A DNA stretch of 33,726 nucleotides, from NCBI GenBank assembly GCA_934247225.1, contig CAKQJE010000024.1, positions 1-33,726 of the forward strand, in the 5' to 3' direction. Both the position numbers and the translations under genes were made by a program. This document shows, one piece after another, positions 1 through 7,251 of the stretch; the stretch's first letter is position 1; every line of letters starts with the position of its first letter. The stretch comes from an uncultured Clostridia bacterium (GTDB taxonomy: Bacteria > Bacillota > Clostridia > Christensenellales > Borkfalkiaceae). The notes beneath the pieces were generated by a model. It was given only the letters and a program-made list of their open reading frames with translations, did not search any database and was not told the origin of the DNA.

Positions 1-32
1 ATGTTTTGATATAAAATACGGCTTAAAAAACG

Positions 33-75
33 GGCGGGGTACGGAAATTCGGTTGCCGAATTTCCGTACCCCGCC
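33..75 (-). terminator. Rho-independent terminator of the small membrane protein gene
   Basis: A perfect 20-bp inverted repeat (arms 33-52 and 56-75) with a 3-nt loop. On the minus strand the stem is followed almost at once by six Ts (25-30 on plus). It lies about 63 nt past the stop of the minus-strand gene ending at 139. The plus side has no comparable U-tract, so it should act on minus-strand transcripts. Confidence 0.85.
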
Positions 76-138
76 TTAAATATTTGAAATTATCTCCTGT
101 CTTGCTTTTCGCATTTCGGCAGAGGTTTAAAAACAAAA

Positions 139-597
139 TTATTTATTCCCGTTGTCGGTCTGCTCGTAAGAAACCTTGCGGTTGAGCTTTATTATTTCCG
201 AACAAAAATCGTCGAATTTGTCGGGCGAAATTATCACGTTCAAGGTGCTTTCGTCGTTAAAAACTATAACGAGCGTGTTATTCCGAACGTTTTTTACGAG
301 CGAATCGATTTCGCTTGTTTTGTATTTATCCGATAAAAACCCGAAAGCCACCTTGATTTCGTTTCCCTTGATCAGATAATAGGACGAAACTATCGCCGCG
401 GTCGTGAACAGCGCAAAAACGACGGGGAGAACGAGGCATAAGGCAATACTTATATAATCGTAAGCGGTAAGCCCCAAAGAATTTCCGAGCGAAACCGCAA
501 GTCTGTAAAGATTCCAGACGAAGCATACGACGGACAAGGCGTAAATCGCGCCGAAAATCCAATAAAGATAGCTTTTATATTTATATTTGAATTTCAT
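139..597 (-). CDS. Small membrane protein with bacterial PH-like C-terminal domain
   Basis: A 152-residue protein of unknown function. Two hydrophobic segments (about residues 4-27 and 40-69) are followed by a short beta-rich tail of about 75 residues. Its pattern (an aromatic/YLI strand, a GFL turn, a DSL strand, then a strand pair ending in SPDKFDDF) resembles bacterial PH domains found in small membrane proteins; this is inferred from pattern only. An in-frame ATG lies 7 codons upstream at 618, but I chose the start at 597 because an AAAGGAAAG ribosome binding site sits just before it. It is monocistronic and followed by a strong terminator. The role is unknown; envelope or stress-related functions are common for such proteins. 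Confidence 0.7.
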   Translation of the reverse strand: MKFKYKYKSYLYWIFGAIYALSVVCFVWNLYRLAVSLGNSLGLTAYDYISIALCLVLPVVFALFTTAAIVSSYYLIKGNEIKVAFGFLSDKYKTSEIDSLVKNVRNNTLVIVFNDESTLNVIISPDKFDDFCSEIIKLNRKVSYEQTDNGNK

Positions 598-696
598 TTT
601 GCTTTCCTTTATTTGCATAGTATGCTTTTATTATATCGTAAATTAAAAAAAAGTCAAGCCGATAGGGTTTGACGGGGCTAAACATAGCTAAATAAT

Positions 697-725
697 TTGC
701 TAAATTTGTCGGCGTGTGCTAAAAT
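697..725 (+). promoter_or_regulatory. Extended -10 promoter placing the ABC-F start codon at +1
   Basis: TTGCTA (697-702), a 17-bp spacer and TAAAAT (720-725) preceded by TG at -1/-2 of the hexamer (TGC-TAAAAT). Only 6 nt separate the -10 box from the ATG at 732, so the predicted transcript is leaderless; no Shine-Dalgarno sequence precedes the ATG. A weaker TTGACG (669-674) lies further upstream with a poor -10. Confidence 0.65.
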
Positions 726-731
726 ATCGTT

Positions 732-2276
732 ATGAGTATTTTAGAAATCAAAGGACTTACCCACAGATACGACGACCGCGACTTGTTCGTTAAATCCGAT
801 CTTACCGTGAACAGCGGCGAGCATATAGGCGTTGTAGGCTTAAACGGCGCGGGAAAGTCCACGTTTATCAATATCATAGCGGGAAAACTCGTTCAGGACG
901 AAGGGGAAATCAAACGTTTGCCCCGTATGCGTATAGGCTATCTCGATCAGCACGCAACGCTTGATAAATCGCTTACCGTTATGGAGTATTTAAGGGGCGC
1001 GTTCTCTTATCTCGACGAAATCAACGCCGAACTCGAAGAGGTTTACGCCGATATGTGTAACCTTGACGGCGACAAGCTCGACGAAATGGTCAACCGTTCC
1101 GCCGAACTTCAAGAAAAACTCGACGACGCGGGATATTACGACCTCGAAGCTCAGATCAAGAAAATCGCGAACGGTCTCGGCGTTAATAAATTCGGTTATG
1201 ACACTATTATCGGCAATCTCTCGGGCGGGGAGAGGGCTAAGCTTATGCTTTCCAAGCTTCTTCTCGAAGGTCAGGATTTAACTCTTCTGGACGAACCGAC
1301 GAATTTTCTGGACGTCGAGCATATCGAGTGGCTTACGAAGTTTTTGAATTCTTATAAAAAGACTTTCCTCGTCATTTCTCACGACACTGCGTTTTTGAAT
1401 AACGTCGCGAAGATGATTGTCAGTATCGAAAACGGCAGAATTACCAAATTTACGGGCAATTATGATCAGTTTTTGGTTAAACGCGAGATACTTAACAAGC
1501 AATACGAGGACGAATACAATCGTCAGCAGGCGGAAATCAAGAAATTGCAGGATTATATCGACAGAAACAAAGCCCGCGCTTCCACGGCGGGTATGGCAAA
1601 TTCCCGCAAAAAGATGCTCGACAGAATTGAGATTATGGCAAAACCGCTCGTCGAACACGATTGCTCGTTTTCATTTCCGTATATCGACCTTAACACCAAA
1701 GATATGCTTATCGTGCGCGGACTTCGGGTCGGCTATACCTCTCAGCTTATCCCGGACGTTGATTTTCACCTTAATTCGACCGATAAAATATGGATAAGAG
1801 GCACGAACGGAGTAGGTAAAACCACGCTTTTAAAAACTCTTATGCGTAAAATCCCGTCGCTCGGCGGGTCGTTCAACTTCCACCCCGCGGCGAAAATAGG
1901 GTATATCGAGCAGGAACTCGGTTTCGAAAACGGCAATTTGTCGGCGTATAACGTTTATTTAAACGCGTACCCGCGCTGTTCGCAAAAGGAAGTCCGTTCC
2001 GCGCTTGCCGTCGTCGGGCTTTCGGGCGATCTTGCCGTCAAACCCGTTTCCACGCTTTCCGGCGGGGAAATGATGCGCCTGAAACTTGCGATTTTGGGGA
2101 ATTCGCCGTCCAATATACTTATTTTGGACGAGCCGACAAACCATCTGGACGTGAAAGCTAAAAAAGCTCTTCGGGAAGCGCTCGGAAAATACGAGGGCGC
2201 ACTTATTCTCGTAACGCACGAACCCGATTTCGCGGAAGGACTTTGCAATATAATTTTCGACGCCAAAGCGAAATAA
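732..2276 (+). CDS. ABC-F family ATPase (translation factor type)
   Basis: A 514-residue soluble protein with two ABC ATPase domains and no membrane segment, as in the ABC-F family, whose members act on the ribosome E site as translation factors or antibiotic-protection proteins. Domain 1 has Walker A GLNGAGKS (36-43), signature LSGGE and Walker B LLDEPTNFLD. Domain 2 has GTNGVGKT, LSGGEMM and LILDEPTNHLD. The interdomain linker is charged and helical and carries the RNKARASTAGMANSRKK stretch typical of the YbiT/YkpA-like Firmicutes group. The linker is not unusually long, so there is no specific sign of a resistance ABC-F. The start is fixed by the domain 1 strand and by the -10 box directly upstream, which implies leaderless translation. 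Confidence 0.9.
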   Translation: MSILEIKGLTHRYDDRDLFVKSDLTVNSGEHIGVVGLNGAGKSTFINIIAGKLVQDEGEIKRLPRMRIGYLDQHATLDKSLTVMEYLRGAFSYLDEINAELEEVYADMCNLDGDKLDEMVNRSAELQEKLDDAGYYDLEAQIKKIANGLGVNKFGYDTIIGNLSGGERAKLMLSKLLLEGQDLTLLDEPTNFLDVEHIEWLTKFLNSYKKTFLVISHDTAFLNNVAKMIVSIENGRITKFTGNYDQFLVKREILNKQYEDEYNRQQAEIKKLQDYIDRNKARASTAGMANSRKKMLDRIEIMAKPLVEHDCSFSFPYIDLNTKDMLIVRGLRVGYTSQLIPDVDFHLNSTDKIWIRGTNGVGKTTLLKTLMRKIPSLGGSFNFHPAAKIGYIEQELGFENGNLSAYNVYLNAYPRCSQKEVRSALAVVGLSGDLAVKPVSTLSGGEMMRLKLAILGNSPSNILILDEPTNHLDVKAKKALREALGKYEGALILVTHEPDFAEGLCNIIFDAKAK

Positions 2277-2300
2277 TTTTTGCATAAAGCATTGTGTAAA

Positions 2301-2460
2301 ACATAAGACTTTTTCTGTCGTTGTAAGAAAACAGCGGACTTATGTCCTCTTCCGTCAAATTGTCGCGGAAAGCCGCTCGATTTGCCACCTTCTCCAAAGG
2401 GAGAAGGCATGAGTTGTTACGCGGCAAAAAAGTAGGGGCGATTCAAACGATCGCCCGCCT
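2301..2460. repeat. Composite of consecutive hairpins, MITE/REP-like intergenic repeat
   Basis: Four stem-loops follow one another: ACATAAG/CTTATGT (2301-2345), CAAATTG..GCGG/CCGC..CGATTTG (2356-2384), CCTTCTCC/GGAGAAGG (2388-2407), and GGGCGAT/ATCGCCC (2436-2456). Read on the minus strand, the third and second hairpins resemble the short dispersed palindromic repeats seen in many Clostridia genomes (recalled, not searched). Parts recur here: the CCTCTTCCGTC word returns inverted at about 33270, and the GGGCGAT hairpin has relatives at 15546 and 33234. This intergenic stretch (2277-2584) holds no gene that I can support. The first hairpin may also help terminate the ABC-F transcript. Confidence 0.55.
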
Positions 2461-2584
2461 GTAAGAAGCTTGAAACGAGTTCAAGGGGAGTCTAAGCATT
2501 TGCTGCAATCAATGGACGAATGCGGAATAAGTCGGGCTATAAGTCGATTATCGAGGGTTCTGTTGAGGTTTTAAATAACTACAA

Positions 2585-3688
2585 ATGACAACAATTTTAA
2601 GGTTTTTGAAAAAGAATATCGTTCTCGTTATCGCCGTGACTCTGGCTTTCGTCACGACGTTTATCGTGCCGCCCGATAAAGAGTATTTAAACTATTTCGA
2701 CTTCGCGACCCTCGGCTGCCTTTTCGGAACGCTTCTTGTTGTGGAGGCTCTTTCGAATATCAGGTTTTTCGAAATACTCGCGAGAAAAATCGTAACGAAA
2801 TTTAAAAATATGCGGAATATAGTTTTCGCGCTCGTTTTCATAACCTATTTCGGTTCTATGATAATGGCGAACGATATGGCTCTTATCACCTTTCTGCCGC
2901 TCGGATATTTCGTACTTTCGAGAACGGAAAAGCGGGAATATATGGCGTTCGTTTTCATAATGCAGAATATCGCCGCAAACCTCGGCGGAATGCTCACGCC
3001 TTTCGGAAATCCGCAGAATTTATATCTGTATTCCTTTTATAAAATCCCGAACGCCGAATTTCTGAAAATAATGTTCCCGCCCTTTATCGTTGCTCTCGTT
3101 TTAATCGTTATATGCTGTTTCACGGTAAAAAAAGAGCCAGCCGAAATCAAAGACGATATATTTTACACGCCCGACAAACCTAAAACGATAATTTACCTCG
3201 TCTTGTTTGCCGTTTCGGTGTGTTCGGTTTTAAGGTTGTTTCCTTTCTATATAGGCATAGGAATAGCGACCGTCGGCGTGCTGATTTTCGACAGAAAAGC
3301 CTTTCTCACGGTTAATTATCCGCTGCTTTTAACCTTTTGCGCGTTCTTCGTTTTCAGCGGTAATATGTCGCGCATAGAAGCCGTTCATCGACTTATAGGC
3401 GGACTTCTTGACAAAAACACGTTGATTTTTTCCGCGCTTTCCTGCCAGATCATATCGAACGTTCCCTCGGCGACGCTCCTTTGCAGATTTACGAATAACT
3501 ACGCCTCGCTTCTTGTGGGCGTGAATGTCGGCGGACTCGGAACGCCGATTGCAAGTTTAGCAAGTCTTATAACTCTCGGGAAATTCAAATCCACGGGCGA
3601 AAACGTAAAGAAATATCTTCTTAAATTTTTGCTTATCAACTTTTCGTTTCTCATAATTCTTATACTTTTCGAGCTTATTGTTTTATAA
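2585..3688 (+). CDS. SLC13/ArsB-NhaD superfamily ion permease
   Basis: A 367-residue integral membrane protein with roughly ten hydrophobic segments. It belongs to the ion-transporter superfamily of ArsB, NhaD, CitM and SLC13 proteins, which move anions or Na+ across the cytoplasmic membrane. Visible landmarks are the first-half motif ANDMALITFLPL (95-106) with FGNPQN (140-145), and in the second half SNVPSATLL followed by GGLGTPIASLASLI. These are the two re-entrant-type substrate sites of the fold. It is shorter than most SLC13 members (450 or more residues). The substrate cannot be read from sequence. The ATG at 2585 has no good Shine-Dalgarno (a GAGG lies 16 nt away), so the start is less certain than the family call. 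No clear promoter was seen in the repeat-rich upstream region. Confidence 0.8.
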   Translation: MTTILRFLKKNIVLVIAVTLAFVTTFIVPPDKEYLNYFDFATLGCLFGTLLVVEALSNIRFFEILARKIVTKFKNMRNIVFALVFITYFGSMIMANDMALITFLPLGYFVLSRTEKREYMAFVFIMQNIAANLGGMLTPFGNPQNLYLYSFYKIPNAEFLKIMFPPFIVALVLIVICCFTVKKEPAEIKDDIFYTPDKPKTIIYLVLFAVSVCSVLRLFPFYIGIGIATVGVLIFDRKAFLTVNYPLLLTFCAFFVFSGNMSRIEAVHRLIGGLLDKNTLIFSALSCQIISNVPSATLLCRFTNNYASLLVGVNVGGLGTPIASLASLITLGKFKSTGENVKKYLLKFLLINFSFLIILILFELIVL

Positions 3689-3741
3689 AGGCGGAAAAAG
3701 AGAAAACGGGAAGAAAAATAGTAAAATCAGCCAAAAAACGA

Positions 3742-3770
3742 TTGACTTTGCCGCTGCTATAAATTATAAT
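3742..3770 (+). promoter_or_regulatory. Sigma-A promoter of gap
   Basis: TTGACT (3742-3747), a 17-bp spacer and a perfect TATAAT (3765-3770). Transcription should start near 3777, giving a leader of about 270 nt before the gap ATG. A second possible -10, TATAAT at 3903-3908, has only a weak -35. Confidence 0.8.
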
Positions 3771-3776
3771 ATAAGA

Positions 3777-4000
3777 GGTTGGAAGCTTGCTTGCAAGGGC
3801 TTACAACCACGCCATATTTCAAACGAGAAGCGCAAAGTTTTAACTTTGCGGAGCGCGATAGCGCAAATTTTGAACTTGCTTCAAAATTTACTTCTAAACG
3901 TTTATAATATATCTGGAAAATTTCGGAAGAATTATTATATAAGTTTTTTGTAAAATTTCCGTTCGCTTTAAGGTTTATCAAGAACGTGACCGAAAGCGAA
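3777..4000 (+). other. Hairpin-rich gap leader, unassigned structured RNA or palindromic repeat
   Basis: The 5' leader contains consecutive stem-loops. The first is a bulged stem closed by GGTTG (3777-3781) and CAACC, with inner AAGC/GCTT and TTGC/GCAA. Then come CGCAAAG/CTTTGCG (3831-3850), GCGC-GATA-GCGC (3853-3864), AAATTTTGAA/TTCAAAATTT (about 3866-3890) and TTCGCTTT/AAAGCGAA (about 3962-4000). The stems are perfect or nearly so, far more than a normal leader needs. No U-tract follows any of them, so they are not simple terminators. I do not recognise a known riboswitch. It may be a cis-regulatory RNA, a small RNA, or an inserted palindromic repeat. Confidence 0.5.
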
Positions 4001-4046
4001 TATAAAAAATCAAAATTGTTAATATTTATATCGGAGGACATATAAA

Positions 4047-5108
4047 ATGGCAAATGTAAAAGTAGCGATCAACGGTTTCGGAAGAATCGGCCGTCTTGCG
4101 TTCAGACAGATGTTCGGCGCAGAAGGTTATGACGTTGTTGCAATCAACGATCTTACGAGTCCCAAAATGCTTGCTCATCTTTTGAAATACGATACGGCTC
4201 AGGGTAGCTATGTCGCACAGGGACACACCGTAACCTATAAGGATTCGGTTCTCGGTGAAGACGGAAAGACCGTTGTCGTACCCGGTTCCATCACCGTAGA
4301 CGGAAAAGAAATCACCATCTATGCTTGCCCGAAGGCTGCGGATCTTCCGTGGGGTAAACTCGGCGTAGACGTAGTTTTGGAATGCACCGGTTTCTATACT
4401 TCCAAAGAAAAATCTATGGCTCACATCCAGGCAGGAGCTAAGAAAGTAGTTATTTCCGCTCCCGCAGGCAACGATCTTAAAACTATCGTTTTCAACGTAA
4501 ACAACGATACTTTGACCAAGGACGATCAGATCATTTCCGCAGCTTCCTGCACGACGAACTGCCTCGCTCCTATGGCTAAGGCTCTTAACGACGCTTATCC
4601 TATCCAGAGCGGTATCATGACCACCGTTCACGCTTACACGGGCGATCAGATGATCCTCGACGGACCCCACAGAAAGGGAGATTTGAGAAGAGCAAGAGCA
4701 GGCGCGATGAACATCGTTCCTAACTCCACCGGCGCTGCAAAAGCAATCGGTCTTGTTATCCCCGAACTTAACGGCAAGCTTATCGGCTCGGCTCAGAGAG
4801 TTCCCACCTGCACCGGTTCGACCACTATTTTGGTTGCAGTCGTTAAAGGTAAGGATATCACCAAAGATTCCATCAACGCGGCTATGAAAGCGGCTTCCAA
4901 CGAATCTTTCGGTTACAACGTAGACGAAATCGTTTCTTCGGACGTTATCGGTATGAGATACGGCTCGCTCTTCGATTCCACTCAGACTATGGTTGCGAAG
5001 ATCGACGACGATACTTATCAGGTACAGGTTGTTTCGTGGTACGATAACGAAAACTCTTACACTTCGCAGATGGTAAGAACTATCAAATATTTCGCTAACG
5101 TTAAATAA
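4047..5108 (+). CDS. gap: Type I glyceraldehyde-3-phosphate dehydrogenase
   Basis: A glycolytic enzyme that oxidises glyceraldehyde-3-phosphate to 1,3-bisphosphoglycerate with NAD+ and phosphate in the cytosol. The N-terminal Rossmann motif NGFGRIGR is at residues 9-16, the NAD-type Asp in AINDL is at 35, the catalytic Cys is C168 in SCTTNC, and the TVHAYT histidine and GPHRKGDLRRAR phosphate site follow. At 353 residues it is longer than the usual 330-340. The extra residues fall in a Lys/Gly/Asp-rich loop at about residues 62-85 of the NAD domain. GGAGG precedes the ATG. Its codon choice looks more restricted than in neighbouring genes, as expected for a highly expressed gene. It stands alone, with its own promoter, long leader and terminator. 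Confidence 0.97.
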   Translation: MANVKVAINGFGRIGRLAFRQMFGAEGYDVVAINDLTSPKMLAHLLKYDTAQGSYVAQGHTVTYKDSVLGEDGKTVVVPGSITVDGKEITIYACPKAADLPWGKLGVDVVLECTGFYTSKEKSMAHIQAGAKKVVISAPAGNDLKTIVFNVNNDTLTKDDQIISAASCTTNCLAPMAKALNDAYPIQSGIMTTVHAYTGDQMILDGPHRKGDLRRARAGAMNIVPNSTGAAKAIGLVIPELNGKLIGSAQRVPTCTGSTTILVAVVKGKDITKDSINAAMKAASNESFGYNVDEIVSSDVIGMRYGSLFDSTQTMVAKIDDDTYQVQVVSWYDNENSYTSQMVRTIKYFANVK

Positions 5109-5130
5109 TCGATTATATCGAAAAACAAAT

Positions 5131-5163
5131 GGTCGGAGCGCAACTTGGCGTTCCGACCTTTTT
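5131..5163 (+). terminator. Terminator of gap
   Basis: GGTCGGAGCGC and GCGTTCCGACC form an 11-bp stem with one G-T pair around a short loop, followed by TTTTT. It starts 22 nt after the gap stop. Confidence 0.85.
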
Positions 5164-5184
5164 GCGGTAATTTTGACATATTTA

Positions 5185-5228
5185 AATCGCGCCTCGGTAA
5201 ATCAAAAAAGATTTTCCGAGACGCGATT
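5185..5228 (-). terminator. Terminator of the tig-clpP-clpX cluster
   Basis: A long inverted repeat (about 19 bp with two mismatches, A6 loop) just past the clpX stop on the minus strand. The downstream minus-strand tract is AT-rich but lacks a long U-run, so termination efficiency is uncertain. It faces the gap terminator, as expected for convergent genes. Confidence 0.6.
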
Positions 5229-5241
5229 GTTTATTATAAGT

Positions 5242-6486
5242 TTATGCGATTTGCTTTTTGATTATTTCGGGCTGTTTCAAACCTAAAACTACGTCCTTGT
5301 CGATGATAACCTTTTCCGCGTCTTTAAGAGAGGGGATATCGTACATACTGTCGAGCATAAGGTTTTCGAAAATAGTTCTTAAACCGCGCGCGCCCGTTTT
5401 TAAAGCGATAGCCTTTTTCGCGACTTCTTTAACCGCGTCGTCTGTAACGACGAGTTCTACGTCGTCTATTCCGACGAGCTTTTTATACTGTTTTACTATC
5501 GCGTTTTTCGGCTCGGTCATAATTTTCACGAGCGCGTCCTCGTCGAGCGGTTGAAGCCCTACGACGATAGGCATTCTTCCTACAAATTCGGGGATAAGAC
5601 CGAATTTCGTGAGATCCTGCGGCTGAATTTCGTCGATATAAGCGGAGGAATTTTCTTCCTGAGCTTTGAGTTTGCCCGCAAATCCGAGCGAGGAGTTATC
5701 GAGCCTTTTGCCTACGATTTTGTCAAGCCCTACGAACGCGCCGCCGCAGATAAACAGAATGTTCGTCGTGTCGATTCTGATAAAATCCTGTTGCGGGTGC
5801 TTTCTTCCGCCCTGCGGGGGAACGGAAGCGACGGTAGACTCGATAATCTTCAAAAGAGCCTGCTGAACGCCTTCGCCGCTGACGTCTCTCGTTATAGAAA
5901 CGTTCTCGCTTTTTCTGGCGATTTTATCTATTTCGTCGATATAAATTATGCCTTTTTGCGCCTTTTCCACGTCGTAATCGGCGTTCTGGATAAGTTTAAG
6001 CAAAATATTTTCGACGTCCTCGCCGACGTAACCCGCCTCGGTGAGAGTAGTCGCGTCCGCAACGGCGAACGGAACGTTCAGAATTTTCGCAAGCGTTCTT
6101 GCAAGAAGCGTTTTCCCAGAACCGGTAGGTCCTAAGAGAAGAACGTTGCTTTTTTCGATTTCCGTATCGTCCTCTTTGAGCGCTTTTTTTAAGTGTATTC
6201 TTTTATAATGATTGTAAACGGCGACGGATAAAACCTTTTTCGCCTTGTCCTGTCCTACGATATATTTGTCGAGTTCGGCTTTGATCTCGTGGGGTTTTAA
6301 AAGGCGCACGCTTTCGTCGCGGGTCTTTTTCTCCTCCTTATCGAGAACTTCCTTGCAAATTTCGACGCATTCGTCGCATATATAAACCCCGTCGGGACCG
6401 GCGATGAGTTTCTTCGCGAGATCCTTGGGCTTTCCGCAGAACGAGCAGCGATGCTCGTCTTCTCCGCCGATATGATTGTTAGCCAT
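5242..6486 (-). CDS. clpX: ATP-dependent Clp protease ATP-binding subunit ClpX
   Basis: A 414-residue AAA+ unfoldase that recognises, unfolds and feeds substrates into ClpP. The N-terminal zinc-binding domain has C14-x2-C17 and C37-x2-C40. Walker A GPTGSGKT is at 119-126, the GYVGED pore loop at 152-157 and Walker B IIYIDEIDK at 180-188. The GGRKHPQQD RKH loop and the sensor-2 region GARGLR follow. An in-frame ATG 21 codons upstream exists, but a GAAGGAGG site precedes 6486 and the family begins there. clpP ends 110 nt upstream. In this context the ClpXP complex is the likely end-point for RqcH-tailed peptides produced by the divergent neighbour. Confidence 0.97.
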   Translation of the reverse strand: MANNHIGGEDEHRCSFCGKPKDLAKKLIAGPDGVYICDECVEICKEVLDKEEKKTRDESVRLLKPHEIKAELDKYIVGQDKAKKVLSVAVYNHYKRIHLKKALKEDDTEIEKSNVLLLGPTGSGKTLLARTLAKILNVPFAVADATTLTEAGYVGEDVENILLKLIQNADYDVEKAQKGIIYIDEIDKIARKSENVSITRDVSGEGVQQALLKIIESTVASVPPQGGRKHPQQDFIRIDTTNILFICGGAFVGLDKIVGKRLDNSSLGFAGKLKAQEENSSAYIDEIQPQDLTKFGLIPEFVGRMPIVVGLQPLDEDALVKIMTEPKNAIVKQYKKLVGIDDVELVVTDDAVKEVAKKAIALKTGARGLRTIFENLMLDSMYDIPSLKDAEKVIIDKDVVLGLKQPEIIKKQIA

Positions 6487-6596
6487 ATAACCTCCTTCGG
6501 CTGTCGGGGCGATACCCTTCAAGCCGTTTGACTGACTTTTTAGCCGCAAATCGCGTTTAAATCCTGAAAATTCGGCTTAAACGAGACTGTTAGCGA

Positions 6597-7178
6597 CTAT
6601 CTGTTGTAAAAAATCTTGTCGATAAGTCCGTAACCGAGCGCGTCTTCGGCGGTGAGATAATTGTCTCTGTCCGTGTCCTTTTCGATCTGCTCGATCGGCT
6701 TACCCGTGTTGCTTGCGAGAACGGAATTAAGCTTCTTTTTCATCGCGAGAATATGTTCCGCCTGAATTTTAATATCGCTCGCCTGACCCTGCGCGCCGCC
6801 GAGCGGTTGGTGGATCATAATTTCGGAAGAGGGCAGAGCATAGCGTTTGCCTTTTTTGCCGCTCGAAAGCAAAAACGCCGCCATCGAAGCCGCCATACCG
6901 ATACAAATGGTGGAAACGTCGCACTTGATGAAGTTCATAGTGTCGTAAATGGCGAGTCCCGAAGTAACGCTTCCGCCGGGGCTGTTGATATAAATGTCGA
7001 TATCTTTCGTGCTGTCTTTCGCTTCGAGATACAAAAGCTCCGCAACGACGGTGTTTGCCACGGCGTCGTTGATTTCGCCCGTTATGAAAATTATTCTTTC
7101 TTCCAAAAGTTTGGAATAAATGTCGTAAGAACGTTCGCCTCTGTCGGTTTGTTCAACGACCATGGGTATAAGTGCCAT
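6597..7178 (-). CDS. clpP: ATP-dependent Clp protease proteolytic subunit ClpP
   Basis: A 193-residue serine peptidase of family S14, forming the tetradecameric proteolytic chamber that pairs with ClpX. The catalytic triad is visible: Ser98 in GMAASMA, His123 in MIHQP, and Asp172 in TDRDNY. The oxyanion-side SPGGSV motif is at residues 66-71. Length is normal, with only a very short propeptide-like N-terminus. AAAGGAGAA precedes the ATG. The gene is downstream of tig and upstream of clpX, the classical order. A hairpin between tig and clpP may make clpPX expression partly independent of tig. Confidence 0.97.
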   Translation of the reverse strand: MALIPMVVEQTDRGERSYDIYSKLLEERIIFITGEINDAVANTVVAELLYLEAKDSTKDIDIYINSPGGSVTSGLAIYDTMNFIKCDVSTICIGMAASMAAFLLSSGKKGKRYALPSSEIMIHQPLGGAQGQASDIKIQAEHILAMKKKLNSVLASNTGKPIEQIEKDTDRDNYLTAEDALGYGLIDKIFYNR

Positions 7179-7197
7179 AATATTCTCCTTTTGTCTA

Positions 7198-7231
7198 AAA
7201 GAGGTTGTTAAACCGAATTAACAACCTCTTT
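7198..7231 (-). terminator. Intercistronic hairpin between tig and clpP
   Basis: A perfect 14-bp inverted repeat with a 6-nt loop in the 73-nt gap between tig and clpP. On the minus strand it is followed by TTTT then AGAC, a short U-tract. It could be a partial terminator or an RNA-stability/processing element that sets the tig to clpPX ratio. No clear promoter was seen between it and clpP. Confidence 0.6.
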
Positions 7232-7251
7232 CATCGCGATAATATTCGTTT

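Noticed and set aside
2203..2427. Minus-strand frame over the ABC-F end and the intergenic hairpins
   Set aside because: It arises from repeat sequence and the complement of ABC-F; no RBS or promoter.
3777..3900. gap leader as 6S RNA
   Set aside because: 6S RNA is one long rod with a central bubble; here several separate short stems are present.
3678..3953. 91-codon plus-strand frame between the permease and gap
   Set aside because: It overlaps the permease end, runs through the gap promoter and hairpins, and its product has no recognisable features.
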